From positions 1 through 64,000 of the forward strand of contig CACZFM010000008.1 in the NCBI GenBank assembly GCA_902780495.1: a stretch of DNA of 64,000 nt, read 5' to 3'. Each line of letters begins with the position of its first letter. The stretch's first letter is position 1. The notes under the pieces were generated by a model that ran no database searches, was not told the origin of the DNA, and was given only the letters and a program-made list of their open reading frames with translations. Position numbers and translations under genes: made by a program. This document shows, piece by piece, positions 9,508 through 18,199 of the stretch. Source of the stretch: an uncultured Bacteroidales bacterium. GTDB taxonomy: Bacteria > Bacteroidota > Bacteroidia > Bacteroidales > Paludibacteraceae.

Positions 9508-10095
9508 TTAGCAGTTGTGTATCAAGCGAAGGAACTCTTCTCTTGTCTCCTGACGGTTGAAGGCTCCTGTGAAATCGGATGTAGTGGTCATGCTGTGCTG
9601 TTTCTGCACACCGCGCATCTGCATACACATGTGTTCGGCTTCCACCACTACCATAACTCCCAAGGGGTTGAGCGTATGTTGGATGCAATCTTTAATCTGC
9701 ATCGTCATCCGTTCCTGCACCTGCAATCGCCGTGCAAAAACATCCACCACGCGGGCAATCTTGCTCAAACCCGTGATTTTGCCATTGGGGATATACGCAA
9801 CATGCGCCTTCCCGAAAAAGGGTAGGAGATGGTGCTCACAGAGCGAATAGAACTCGATATCTTTCACCACCACCATCTGCCGGTAGTCTTCCTCGAACAA
9901 AGCGGCTCGAAGAATAGCCTCAGGGTCTTCCTTATATCCCTTGCAAAGGAACTGGAAAGCCTTTCCGACCCGTTCGGGGGTCTTAATCAGGCCGTCACGT
10001 TCAGGGTCTTCCCCGATGCGTGAAAGTATATCCTTGATGTGGGTGCCGACCTCCGCAGTAGTAGCGTGGTTGGGCGTAAAGTCTTGCAAATTCAT
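9508..10095 (-). CDS. folE: GTP cyclohydrolase I
   Basis: FolE opens the guanine ring of GTP to make dihydroneopterin triphosphate, the first step of tetrahydrofolate synthesis. The 195-aa product has the zinc/active-site segment [13 protein letters not shown] near residue 110 and the subunit-contact segment [20 protein letters not shown] second Cys region is [11 protein letters not shown], and [12 protein letters not shown] lies near the end. Length is typical for the homodecameric family. Its ATG overlaps the stop of the SPOR gene by 4 bases (ATGA), so the two are translationally coupled. galK follows 17 bases later. Confidence 0.97.
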   Translation of the reverse strand: MNLQDFTPNHATTAEVGTHIKDILSRIGEDPERDGLIKTPERVGKAFQFLCKGYKEDPEAILRAALFEEDYRQMVVVKDIEFYSLCEHHLLPFFGKAHVAYIPNGKITGLSKIARVVDVFARRLQVQERMTMQIKDCIQHTLNPLGVMVVVEAEHMCMQMRGVQKQHSMTTTSDFTGAFNRQETREEFLRLIHNC

Positions 10096-10568
10096 TGTCT
10101 TACTTGTATATGTTCATCACGAACGACGTATGTTTCTCCGGCCATATCCGGGAAAGCCTTGATAAATTCTTCTTTATATGCAGAAGCCTCCAATTGCGTC
10201 TTGAAATCTCCTATACGCACCTTGAAGAAGGGTGGTGTGGAAATGACGTAAATGGGCTCGCTAATCAGTTCCGAAAAGCGTTCTTCCAATTGGATGGCCG
10301 TTGTTTTTGCATGGATAGGAGTGTTGTCCGAATAGATTTGTACGCGGAATCCGGACATCTCCTGCACACCCCGTACGATGCCGTTTCGTTTGTCCTGCAT
10401 GAGGAGGGTGATGGAACTGTCCTGCACCACCTTCACATGCGTCATGTCGGCAAGGATGGCAGGGTATGCCGCCTGCACAGGTTCTTCTGTCTGCGCCGAC
10501 AACGGCAAGGCAAAAGCAAGACAGAACAATAGCGCGGATACGGATAAAGAAATACGTGTGAATTGCAT
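10092..10568 (-). CDS. Exported SPOR-domain protein
   Basis: This is a 158-aa protein from the ATG at 10568. The frame opens earlier, but the signal peptide ([22 protein letters not shown]) starts here. A central unassigned part leads to a C-terminal SPOR fold of about 75 residues ([10 protein letters not shown], then [24 protein letters not shown]). SPOR domains bind denuded peptidoglycan glycan strands, so a periplasmic cell-wall role is likely. The gene lies 13 bases after the nucleoside kinase and overlaps folE by 4 bases. The pairing with metabolic enzymes is probably only operon packing. Confidence 0.88.
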   Translation of the reverse strand: MQFTRISLSVSALLFCLAFALPLSAQTEEPVQAAYPAILADMTHVKVVQDSSITLLMQDKRNGIVRGVQEMSGFRVQIYSDNTPIHAKTTAIQLEERFSELISEPIYVISTPPFFKVRIGDFKTQLEASAYKEEFIKAFPDMAGETYVVRDEHIQVRQ

Positions 10569-10581
10569 AAGTCTCGAAATT

Positions 10582-12252
10582 TTAATATTGGAACGAACTG
10601 CCACCCACAAACTCGCGGAGGAAACTGGTAGGCGGTACCTCACGCGCAGGAATGGGCTCGAAATAACTGAGTTCTTTCAGCAGCCGGTGCGCATCGGTAT
10701 ATTCATTGGTATATTTTGGGACATCCGCCAAAATAGGTTCGGCATGACGTTTCAACACAGCCAGTTCGAAGAGCAACGCAGAGTTGAACATAACATCGGC
10801 TTCTTCCTGGAACGGATAAATCCAACGCTCTTCACCCCGCTTGACACTCTCGTAGCGTGCGATGGTATCCACTGCACTGTAACCGCGGAACCGGAAGTCA
10901 CGGACAATACGGCGTATCAGACGCAAATCCGCTGTGGGAATCCAGTTGTGGTTGTCAAGGTTGACGGAAGTAAGGACGGAGACAAAAATCTTGAACGTGG
11001 CCTCACGCGGGATGTTCGGTATAAGTTCGGGGTTAAGGGCATGTAATCCCTCGATGATACAGATGGTGTCATCCTTCAACTGCAGGGTGTTGCCGCGATA
11101 TTCGCGCTTACCGGTCTCGAAATTAAAGGTAGGCAGGTTGACTTCCTTGCCGTCCAGCAGGTCTTTCAAGTCCCTGCGGAAGAGGTCAAGGTCCAATGCC
11201 CGCAAATGCTCGAAGTCCCATTCTCCATTCTCATCTTTCGGCGTGTCCTCTCGGTTGACGAAATAGTTGTCCATGGAAATTACCACAGGGATAAGTCCGT
11301 TCACCATCAACTGGATGCGTAGACGCATGGAGAAGGTGGTTTTACCCGAAGAGGAAGGACCCGAAATAAGAATAAAGCGCGGCCGTTTTTCCCGTGAGGT
11401 TATCTGGTCAGCAATCTGTGCCACTTTTTTCTCGTGCAACGCCTCTCCCACTTTAATCATTTCGAAACAGCGGCTTGCCTTGGCAACTTTGTTGAACTCG
11501 CCCACATTGGAAATATGCATCAGTTGGTTCCAATTGCGGTATTCGGTGAATATCTCAAACATTTTGTCCTGTTTGCACATGTCTTCCAGACGCGTCGGGT
11601 CACAACGGCACGGGATGCGCAGCAACATATCGTCGTGGTAAGGAACAAGGTCAAAGATATCGATATAGCCGGAAGATGGCATCAATGCACCGGTATAGTA
11701 ATCAATGTGGTCGCCCATCCGATAGTATCTGCAATAGGGGTTGCCAAGCGCCTCGAACAGCGTGGTTTCACCCTCACGATGCTCTTTGAAAAGGCGGATG
11801 ACATCTTTCGTTCGTTTTTCTTCCACCTCTATGGGACGGTCTTCCTTGATAATTTGGAGCATACGTTCCTTGATGCGTGCAATCTTTTCCGGGGTCAGTT
11901 CCATCTTTTCACCGTCGTAACCGCGAACGGTGCAGAAGTAACCCAGCGAAATAGGGTGCTCTATGCGCAAATCGTACTCAGGAAACAATTCCCTGACTGC
12001 GCAAGCCAGAACCATGGACAGCGTGCGCACATACGTCCGCATACCGGCAGGGCAGGAAACATCCAAAAACTCAATGTCCTTGGGTTTATACACTAGGAAA
12101 TTCAAGTTTTGCAACTTGTAATTGACACGGGCTGTCACCACGCGGTAACGCAACTGAGGCTTAATCATTTCGTAAAGTTGCATCAGAGACGTTCCGCACT
12201 CAATGTCGTAATAAGCACGAGTGTTTTTGCAATAAATGGTTACTTTTTGCAT
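10582..12252 (-). CDS. Nucleoside kinase (TGS/ThrRS-like N-terminus plus uridine kinase domain)
   Basis: This is a 556-aa protein from the ATG at 12252, just past the -7 box; the longer frame is discarded because it begins upstream of the transcription start. Residues about 1-230 resemble the TGS and second additional domain of threonyl-tRNA synthetase (MQKVTIYCKNTRAYYDI, then EHPISLGYFC). The C-terminal half is a uridine-kinase/phosphoribulokinase-type P-loop kinase with ISGPSSSGKTTFSMRL near residue 293 and SMDNYFVNREDTP after it. Such fusions are common in Bacteroidetes and Firmicutes and are annotated as nucleoside kinases; the exact substrate is uncertain. It heads the kinase-SPOR-folE-galK operon. 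Confidence 0.9.
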   Translation of the reverse strand: MQKVTIYCKNTRAYYDIECGTSLMQLYEMIKPQLRYRVVTARVNYKLQNLNFLVYKPKDIEFLDVSCPAGMRTYVRTLSMVLACAVRELFPEYDLRIEHPISLGYFCTVRGYDGEKMELTPEKIARIKERMLQIIKEDRPIEVEEKRTKDVIRLFKEHREGETTLFEALGNPYCRYYRMGDHIDYYTGALMPSSGYIDIFDLVPYHDDMLLRIPCRCDPTRLEDMCKQDKMFEIFTEYRNWNQLMHISNVGEFNKVAKASRCFEMIKVGEALHEKKVAQIADQITSREKRPRFILISGPSSSGKTTFSMRLRIQLMVNGLIPVVISMDNYFVNREDTPKDENGEWDFEHLRALDLDLFRRDLKDLLDGKEVNLPTFNFETGKREYRGNTLQLKDDTICIIEGLHALNPELIPNIPREATFKIFVSVLTSVNLDNHNWIPTADLRLIRRIVRDFRFRGYSAVDTIARYESVKRGEERWIYPFQEEADVMFNSALLFELAVLKRHAEPILADVPKYTNEYTDAHRLLKELSYFEPIPAREVPPTSFLREFVGGSSFQY

Positions 12253-12283
12253 ATACTTTCGTTTTTTACTCCAAACTAACCCG

Positions 12284-12314
12284 CAAAGATACACAAAACA
12301 AATGATTTCACCAA
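12284..12314 (-). promoter_or_regulatory. Promoter of the nucleoside kinase-SPOR-folE-galK operon
   Basis: On the minus strand TATCTTTG is at 12291-12284 and the TTG of TTGG at 12314-12312, 23 bases apart. No other promoter is visible between the four genes. It is divergent from the rpmH promoter, whose -33 box lies about 50 bases away. Confidence 0.7.
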
Positions 12315-12362
12315 GCAAAAAATGAAATAAATGCTTAAATTGTCGTTTTTTTTGCAAAAAAT

Positions 12363-12393
12363 TTGGTCAATTAAAAAAAAAGCACTACCTTTG
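12363..12393 (+). promoter_or_regulatory. Promoter of rpmH
   Basis: TTG of TTTGGTCAA at 12363-12365 and TACCTTTG at 12386-12393 are 23 bases apart, with a nine-A tract between them. Transcription should begin near 12400, leaving a leader of about 107 bases before rpmH with no recognised riboregulator. Confidence 0.8.
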
Positions 12394-12506
12394 CACGCTT
12401 TTTCGCTGATTCTCTCTCTTGCTAACGGCTAACGCAAGGTCGGATAACGCGGGAAATCCAACTAACCGAAATAATAACGCCTTCGGGCACAAAAAATGCA
12501 AATACA

Positions 12507-12665
12507 ATGAAACGCACATTTCAACCATCCCAACGTAAACGCCGTAACAAACATGGTTTCCTGGAGCGCATGGCCACCGCTAATGGCCGCCGCGTGCTGG
12601 CAGCCCGTCGCGCCAAAGGTCGCAAGAAACTGACCGTGGCTGACGAAGGTCGTCACAAACGTTAA
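12507..12665 (+). CDS. rpmH: 50S ribosomal protein L34
   Basis: A 52-residue, very basic protein starts [18 protein letters not shown] and continues with [20 protein letters not shown], which is the textbook L34 sequence. L34 is a late-assembling component of the large ribosomal subunit. It stands alone behind a strong promoter with a long leader. The usual bacterial neighbours rnpA and dnaA are absent, which is common in Bacteroidetes. Confidence 0.98.
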   Translation: MKRTFQPSQRKRRNKHGFLERMATANGRRVLAARRAKGRKKLTVADEGRHKR

Positions 12666-12743
12666 TAGAGCGTTTATTTCAGATTGCAGCGGATGAAGGG
12701 TTCGAGGAGACTTCCCTCTACCGCGCGCACTGCTACATGAATT

Positions 12744-12777
12744 AGGGAAAAGAGAAATAGTCTCCTTTCCCTTGTTT
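12744..12777 (+). terminator. Probable terminator after rpmH
   Basis: AGGGAAA (12744-12750) pairs with TTTCCCT (12766-12772), and inside it GAGA pairs with TCTC, followed by TTG and a TTTT run. The T-run is short, so some read-through into rbfA is possible. No separate rbfA promoter was found. Confidence 0.55.
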
Positions 12778-12829
12778 TCGGTTTCAAACAAAAGAGAACA
12801 ACTTCCGATATCAACGATATTCCAACATT

Positions 12830-13165
12830 ATGCAAACGACACGACAACAGAAAATAGCCCGTCTTATCCAAAAAGACTTGAGTGATATATTTCTCCGCTA
12901 TGCAAGAAATTTGGGCGGAACACTCATCTCGGTGAGTGAAGTGCGCATCAGCCCTGACTTGGCTATTGCGCATGTGTACCTGAGTATATTCCCGCAAAGC
13001 AAACAGGCTTCCACCTTGGAAAAAGTACAGACGGATATGCATAAAATCCGTGGCGAAATGGGTACCCTGGAACGCCACCAGCTGCGCATCATTCCGGAAC
13101 TGAATTTCCATTTGGATGAGACGATTGACAGAATGGAGCGCATAGAACAACTGCTTCATCAGTAA
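12830..13165 (+). CDS. rbfA: Ribosome-binding factor A
   Basis: RbfA binds the 30S subunit and helps mature the 5' end of 16S rRNA; it is needed for cold adaptation in E. coli. The 111-aa product shows the KH-like RbfA pattern: RQQKIARLIQKDLSDIF, then LISVSEVRISPDLAIAHVYLS and LERHQLRIIPELNFHLDETIDR. Length is normal. The permease gene begins 2 bases after its stop, making it the first gene of a packed operon that runs to miaB. Confidence 0.95.
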   Translation: MQTTRQQKIARLIQKDLSDIFLRYARNLGGTLISVSEVRISPDLAIAHVYLSIFPQSKQASTLEKVQTDMHKIRGEMGTLERHQLRIIPELNFHLDETIDRMERIEQLLHQ

Positions 13166-13167
13166 CG

Positions 13168-14409
13168 ATGCGTCCGAAAGTGGCACTACATATCGCATGG
13201 CGGTACTTGTGGGCGAAAAAAGGCCACAATGCCATCCAGATTGTCAGCGGCGTGAGCGCTGTGGCAGTTGCCGTTGTTACGGCGGCGATGATTTGTGTGC
13301 TTAGTGTGCTCAATGGCTTCGGCCAAGTGGTGGAGACCATGTTCTCCGAATTTGACCCCGACCTGAAAGTGTTGCCCGCCGAAGGCAAGTATTTCTCCAC
13401 GGAAACGCCTGCCTTTGACTCCCTGCGCACACTTTCTGCCGTGAGTGTCTTTTCAGAAGTGGTGGAAGAAACGGCGCTGGTGGAATATGCAGGCAAACAA
13501 ATTCCCGCACAACTGAAAGGGGTGGACTCCTGTTACCAACAACTCAACCATATCGATTCCATCCTTATAGAAGGTTCGTTTTCCGTGTTTGACGGGGCTT
13601 TCGAACGGACGGTGATGGGACAGGGGTTGGCTGCCCAGTTGGGTGTAGGAGCTTTCTTCCAAAGCGGACTTCATCTCTATGCCCCTTGCCGAAACAAGAA
13701 AGTCAATCTGTTGCGACCCGACCAGAGTTTTACATCCGAAACCTGTTTTATGGCAGGTGTGTTTGCGGTGAACCAACTCAAATACGATGAACATTACATG
13801 CTGGTCTCTATCGAACTGGCGCAACGGCTGTTTGCCTACGCGCCACATGAAGTGAGTGCCGTTGAACTGAAACTGACCCCGACCGCTTCCCTGAAGAATA
13901 CACAGCAAGAGGTGCAACATATCCTTGCTGACCGGTATCGGGTTCTGAACCGCTATGAACAGCAAGAAGACTTTTTCCGCGTGCTGCGCGTGGAGAAACT
14001 GCTTACCACGCTGCTGATGGTGTTTATTCTCCTCATAGCATCTTTCAACCTTGTCGGTTCCCTTACCATGCTGATTATTGACAAGCGAAGAGACATTGAG
14101 ATTCTTCGCGACTTGGGTGCTTCCTCCGCCGACATACATACGGTTTTTCTCTACGAAGGCTGGATGATTTCCGCGCTTGGTGCTGTCGGAGGTGTGGTTA
14201 TGGGAACAATACTCTGTCTTGTGCAGCAGCATTTTGGAATCATCAAGTTGGGCAACGGTTCGGAATATATCCTCAGCGCTTATCCTGTATCTCTCCAATG
14301 GATAGATGTGGCAGGAGTGTTGATGGTAGTGCTGTTGTTGGGTTTCATCGCAGCCTGGATACCTGCCCGCCAACTTCTTCATCCTAAATCTTTCCGCCAT
14401 GAAGTATAG
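13168..14409 (+). CDS. FtsX-like ABC transporter permease (LolC/LolE type)
   Basis: This 413-aa membrane protein has the FtsX/MacB permease layout. One N-terminal membrane helix (about 20-45) follows the WRYLWAKKGHNAIQIVSG cytoplasmic entry. A periplasmic domain covers about 50-270, and three C-terminal helices lie near 280-305, 325-350 and 375-397, with the coupling segment DKRRDIEILRDLGAS. In Bacteroidetes this rbfA-linked permease is usually annotated as a lipoprotein-release or FtsX family protein; the ATPase partner is not in this window. The next gene starts 11 bases before its end. Confidence 0.88.
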   Translation: MRPKVALHIAWRYLWAKKGHNAIQIVSGVSAVAVAVVTAAMICVLSVLNGFGQVVETMFSEFDPDLKVLPAEGKYFSTETPAFDSLRTLSAVSVFSEVVEETALVEYAGKQIPAQLKGVDSCYQQLNHIDSILIEGSFSVFDGAFERTVMGQGLAAQLGVGAFFQSGLHLYAPCRNKKVNLLRPDQSFTSETCFMAGVFAVNQLKYDEHYMLVSIELAQRLFAYAPHEVSAVELKLTPTASLKNTQQEVQHILADRYRVLNRYEQQEDFFRVLRVEKLLTTLLMVFILLIASFNLVGSLTMLIIDKRRDIEILRDLGASSADIHTVFLYEGWMISALGAVGGVVMGTILCLVQQHFGIIKLGNGSEYILSAYPVSLQWIDVAGVLMVVLLLGFIAAWIPARQLLHPKSFRHEV

Positions 14410-14926
14410 TCTGTTCTTTTTTCTTCCTTTGTTGCTGATCGCATGCAAGCCCTATTCTTCGCCATCGCCACGCAAGGTATTGGCTGTGGATACGGTTTTC
14501 ACATCGGGGCAGGCCGAAGCGTACGGAAGGTATTATTCCAATCTTGAGAGAAACGTATGCTCCCTCACATTGGTAAGTCAGGGTATAACCATACACGGGG
14601 ATACATTGTCGGGAACCGGATCGGAATTGGTGTTTACTGACATCTTCCTTCCTCTGGAAACAGACACCCTGCCGGAAGGAACCTATCGTGTGGATTCTAC
14701 AGCGGCCGCCTTTTCCGCCCTTAGTGCTTTGGAATTTGAGGGGGCGGTTACCGGCACCTATTTGCTTCTGTTGGCAGATGGTCTGCCGCAACGCATATAT
14801 ATGTTCCCGTCGGGTTCATTCACGCTGCGCCAATGGGAGGATACTACGGATATGGAGATTCATTTGCAAACTCTTGATTCTCAAACTTTCGACGCCACGT
14901 TCAGGGGCGTTATTCAATACCGATAA
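14399..14926 (+). CDS. Hypothetical lipoprotein
   Basis: A 175-aa protein whose N-terminus MKYSLFFFLPLLLIAC has a clear lipobox (LLIAC), so it should be a membrane-anchored lipoprotein. The remainder is beta-rich, with short segments such as GRYYSNLERNVCSLTLVSQGITIHGDT and a closing FDATFRGVIQYR. I do not recognise the family with certainty; the pattern is reminiscent of Bacteroidales lipoproteins with a lipocalin-like fold. It overlaps the permease by 11 bases, consistent with coupled expression. Confidence 0.7.
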   Translation: MKYSLFFFLPLLLIACKPYSSPSPRKVLAVDTVFTSGQAEAYGRYYSNLERNVCSLTLVSQGITIHGDTLSGTGSELVFTDIFLPLETDTLPEGTYRVDSTAAAFSALSALEFEGAVTGTYLLLLADGLPQRIYMFPSGSFTLRQWEDTTDMEIHLQTLDSQTFDATFRGVIQYR

Positions 14927-14928
14927 CC

Positions 14929-15819
14929 ATGCCTGCAGACGTTCGTCGTGAATATCATACGTATCTGCGCCTCGAGCGTGGTCTGAGTCCGAATTCGGTG
15001 TCAGCCTATGAACAGGATTTGGACAAATTATACGACTACCTCACCCGACATGGTGTCGCTCCGGAAAAAGCATCGTTGACCGATTTGCAGGACTTTATAT
15101 ACCATACCTTCGGTACCGCCACCAACTCTCGTACGCAGTCCCGTGTGTTAAGCGGAATCCGTTCGTTTTACCGCTTTTTGCTGTACAATCACTTGCGCGA
15201 TGACGATCCTTCTGAACTGATTGAATCGCCTCGAAAAGAACGGCACCTTCCTGAAGTTCTGACACTTGACGAGGTCAACCGGCTCGTGTCGGCAATTGAC
15301 CTTTCATCTCCGGAAGGGCATCGAAATCGTGCCATCATAGAGATGTTGTATGGCAGTGGTTTGCGCGTTAGTGAACTCACGGCCTTGCGCCTTTCAAATA
15401 TGTATCGGGACGAAGGATATATGTTGATACAAGGCAAGGGTTCCAAACAGCGTCTTGTACCTATATCACCCGAAGCGGAGAAGTGGTTCGGATTTTGGAT
15501 GGAAGACCGCTCCCGTCTGACTATTCGTCATGGCGATGAAGATATTGCCTTCCTCAACCGTCGCGGAGCGCAACTGACACGGGCGATGATATTCACCATT
15601 ATTCGCCGTTTGGCGACAGAGGCAGGGATTACCAAGACCATCTCTCCGCACACGCTCCGTCATTCGTTCGCCACCCATCTGCTGCAAAATGGTGCCGACC
15701 TGCGTATTATTCAGCAGTTGCTGGGGCACGAGGATATTACCACCACCGAAATATATACTCATATTGATATTCAAGACCTCAGGAAAGCGGTTCTCCGTTA
15801 CCATCCTGCCAATCGCTGA
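14929..15819 (+). CDS. xerD: Site-specific tyrosine recombinase XerD
   Basis: XerD acts with XerC to resolve chromosome dimers at dif. The 296-aa product has the N-terminal core-binding domain (about 1-90) and the catalytic domain with the complete set of residues. These are Arg in YGSGLRVSE, Lys in GKGSKQRLVP, HxxR in HTLRHSFATHLL, His in LLGHEDITTT and the nucleophilic Tyr in EIYTHI. No attachment site or integrated element borders it. It lies in a housekeeping operon, so it is the chromosomal recombinase and not a phage integrase. Confidence 0.95.
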   Translation: MPADVRREYHTYLRLERGLSPNSVSAYEQDLDKLYDYLTRHGVAPEKASLTDLQDFIYHTFGTATNSRTQSRVLSGIRSFYRFLLYNHLRDDDPSELIESPRKERHLPEVLTLDEVNRLVSAIDLSSPEGHRNRAIIEMLYGSGLRVSELTALRLSNMYRDEGYMLIQGKGSKQRLVPISPEAEKWFGFWMEDRSRLTIRHGDEDIAFLNRRGAQLTRAMIFTIIRRLATEAGITKTISPHTLRHSFATHLLQNGADLRIIQQLLGHEDITTTEIYTHIDIQDLRKAVLRYHPANR

Positions 15820-18179
15820 TGCGCATCCGTTTACTCATATTGCTCGCTTGTTTGTGCCTGCCGTTTACGGTAGGGGCTGATACGTCTGCCCCGATGGTGA
15901 CGACTGTAACGGGAGAGGTCTTTGATGCGGAGACGGGACAACCCTTGACCAATGTAAACGTCTATTTGCAGGGCACGCAGATTGGTACAAGCACGGATAC
16001 GGAGGGATTCTTCTTCCTTCGCACCGGCCTTTCGCACAAGGCAACGCTGGTGGTGTCCTGCGTAGGGTATCAGCGACAGCGTTTCCCCTTGCAGCCCGGC
16101 CAGTCGGCGGGGATAGCCGTTGTGCTGAAACCGAATGCTCAATCGTTGAGCGATGTGTTGGTAACCCCTGGGGAGAATCCCGCCATCGCCCTTATGCAAC
16201 AGGTGCGCCGTCATCGCCGTATGAATGAACGGTCTGACCCTTCGATTGGTCAACAGCACTTGCAAGTCTGCCTTAGCGATATTCGCGCCAAGCACTTGAA
16301 ACGCCATATTTGGAGGAGTATGCGCCAAGCCATGCTGGCTGCGGAAGATTCGTCACTCCTCTTGCCCCTCTACGCCCGTACGGTCAGCGGGGGACAAACA
16401 TCCGAACAGGTGGCACTGCTTTCCGCCACGGATTGGCAGCAACTGCTGAGCGATTTTGATGTATCTCCGTCGTTCTATCACAATACCATACCGTTCTATA
16501 CCGCTACTCTCATCAGTCCCTTGGCAACGGATGGCGGCACCTATTACCGTTACTATCTGGCCGATTCGATATCCGAAGGCGGAAAAGCCTATCAGGTGGA
16601 TTTTCGCACCAAGAATCCTTTCTATCCCACGTTCAACGGCACGATGCTTATTGACTCCGCCTCTTACGCCTTGCGAAGCATTGAAGCGGAAGTGCCGACC
16701 GAAGTGAACTTGAACTACCTCCATCATTTGCGTATTGCGCAGCAGTTCGCACCGGCAGGGGGGGATTCGGCGCGATGCTACTGCAAGCAGGGAGAGCAGA
16801 TTACGGTCTCATTGGATTTTGCGGTCAAGGGTGATTCGTCCCATATCTTTCCTTCTGTGCTTCTGATGCAGCGAACGGCTTTCTCTGATACCGCCGTTTC
16901 TGTGTCGGAGGTTCTGCCGGATACGTTCCTCGCTGCAATAGATACGGCGGCAGCGTCACCGCTTTTCAAAGCCGTATCCATTGCTGCTTACACCCTTTCC
17001 ACAGGCTATTTCCCTACGGATACGTACGTGGAGTTCGGGCATCTGTCTGAACTGATACGCATCAACCATTATGAAAAGGTGCGTCTTGGTTTCCCCTTGC
17101 GAACCACTGCCAAACTCTCCAATACGGTATGTCTGGAGGCCTATGCGGCATATGCTTTCGGTGACCGCGCGTGGAAAGGTGCGGGTTATGTTCATCTCAA
17201 TCTTCCTGCCGCTCGCAGGCATATCTTGTCTTTCCGTTATGCGGACGAATATGTTCCTTCCGACCGGACAGAGTTCACGCGCCTGCACAAGGAGAACTCT
17301 GCCTGGTGCAACGACCTTAATTTCACGGGGCATCTGACCCATTTCTTCTATAAAGGGAAGAACCTGCACTATACGGATGTCCGTCGTCGTGAGTTCAGTG
17401 TCTATACCGAAGATGATTGGACGGATAATATAGAGACTCGGTTGAATATCCGTGCAGGCGAATCCGGCTACGGCGAGCCTACTCGTGAGTACACATCGCA
17501 GCCCACCTATCGTTACGCATCCTTAGGGGCTACCGTCCGTATAGGATGGAACGAGAAAAAGATTGACCGTTATTTCCAACGCATTCATGTGCATAACGAA
17601 CTGCCGGTGTTGTTCCTTTACGGCGAAGCGGGTAGTGTTGAGCAGGCGGGAATAGACGGATACAATCTGTATGGCAAACTATCGCTCATGTTGCGCCACA
17701 CGCTTTCTTTGGGCGCAGGCGGTCGCTTGGATTATACGGTGGAGGCGGGCGCACAGTTCGGTCGCACGCCGTATAATATGCTGCATCTCTTTGCCGGCAA
17801 CCAGTCTTATTCGTTCGATGCTTTCCGTTTCACGCTGATGAACACGGGCTGCTATGCTGCCGACCGCTATGTGCAACTACATGCCGACTGGAACGGTAGG
17901 GGAGTGCTGTTCAATCTCATCCCGGGTATCCGTTATCTGCGGCTGCGTGAACTTGTATCTTTCAAACTGGCGTATGGCGCGTTCTCATCCAACCGCCTTC
18001 TGCCTGCTGCGATAGAAAACCCGTATACCGACCTTCGTATCCCTTATATAGAGGCGGCGGTAGGTATAGGCAATATACTCCGTATTGGCGATTTATACAG
18101 CGTCTTTCGCTTGACCCATCATGCCGATTTTGATGCGCCGTGGTGGTCACTGCGTTTCCGCCTGCATATTGAGCCTTGA
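15819..18179 (+). CDS. DUF5686 outer-membrane protein with carboxypeptidase-like regulatory domain
   Basis: This 786-aa exported protein starts with a signal peptide. A carboxypeptidase-regulatory-like beta-sandwich (about 28-115: VTGEVFDAETGQPLTNVNVYLQGT, then STDTEGFF and VSCVGYQRQ) follows, as at the plug end of many Bacteroidetes barrels. The remaining 650 residues match DUF5686: RRHRRMNERSDP early, PFYPTFNGTMLIDSASYALRSIEAEV in the middle, and barrel-like strands to the end. Its ATG shares the A of the xerD TGA (1-base overlap). Function is unknown; surface-associated transport or biogenesis is suggested by the architecture. Confidence 0.88.
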   Translation: MRIRLLILLACLCLPFTVGADTSAPMVTTVTGEVFDAETGQPLTNVNVYLQGTQIGTSTDTEGFFFLRTGLSHKATLVVSCVGYQRQRFPLQPGQSAGIAVVLKPNAQSLSDVLVTPGENPAIALMQQVRRHRRMNERSDPSIGQQHLQVCLSDIRAKHLKRHIWRSMRQAMLAAEDSSLLLPLYARTVSGGQTSEQVALLSATDWQQLLSDFDVSPSFYHNTIPFYTATLISPLATDGGTYYRYYLADSISEGGKAYQVDFRTKNPFYPTFNGTMLIDSASYALRSIEAEVPTEVNLNYLHHLRIAQQFAPAGGDSARCYCKQGEQITVSLDFAVKGDSSHIFPSVLLMQRTAFSDTAVSVSEVLPDTFLAAIDTAAASPLFKAVSIAAYTLSTGYFPTDTYVEFGHLSELIRINHYEKVRLGFPLRTTAKLSNTVCLEAYAAYAFGDRAWKGAGYVHLNLPAARRHILSFRYADEYVPSDRTEFTRLHKENSAWCNDLNFTGHLTHFFYKGKNLHYTDVRRREFSVYTEDDWTDNIETRLNIRAGESGYGEPTREYTSQPTYRYASLGATVRIGWNEKKIDRYFQRIHVHNELPVLFLYGEAGSVEQAGIDGYNLYGKLSLMLRHTLSLGAGGRLDYTVEAGAQFGRTPYNMLHLFAGNQSYSFDAFRFTLMNTGCYAADRYVQLHADWNGRGVLFNLIPGIRYLRLRELVSFKLAYGAFSSNRLLPAAIENPYTDLRIPYIEAAVGIGNILRIGDLYSVFRLTHHADFDAPWWSLRFRLHIEP

Positions 18180-18199
18180 CCAAGCAAATACCAACAGCA

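Noticed and set aside
9491..9688. Longer N-terminus for galK
   Set aside because: The extension lies over the folE gene and is not galactokinase-like; the ATG at 9490 gives the normal start.
12400..12506. Riboswitch in the rpmH leader
   Set aside because: No known fold was recognised in the 107-base leader; reported only as a leader.
14929..15819. Integrase of a mobile element
   Set aside because: Sequence and operon context match chromosomal XerD; no attachment site or element cargo nearby.
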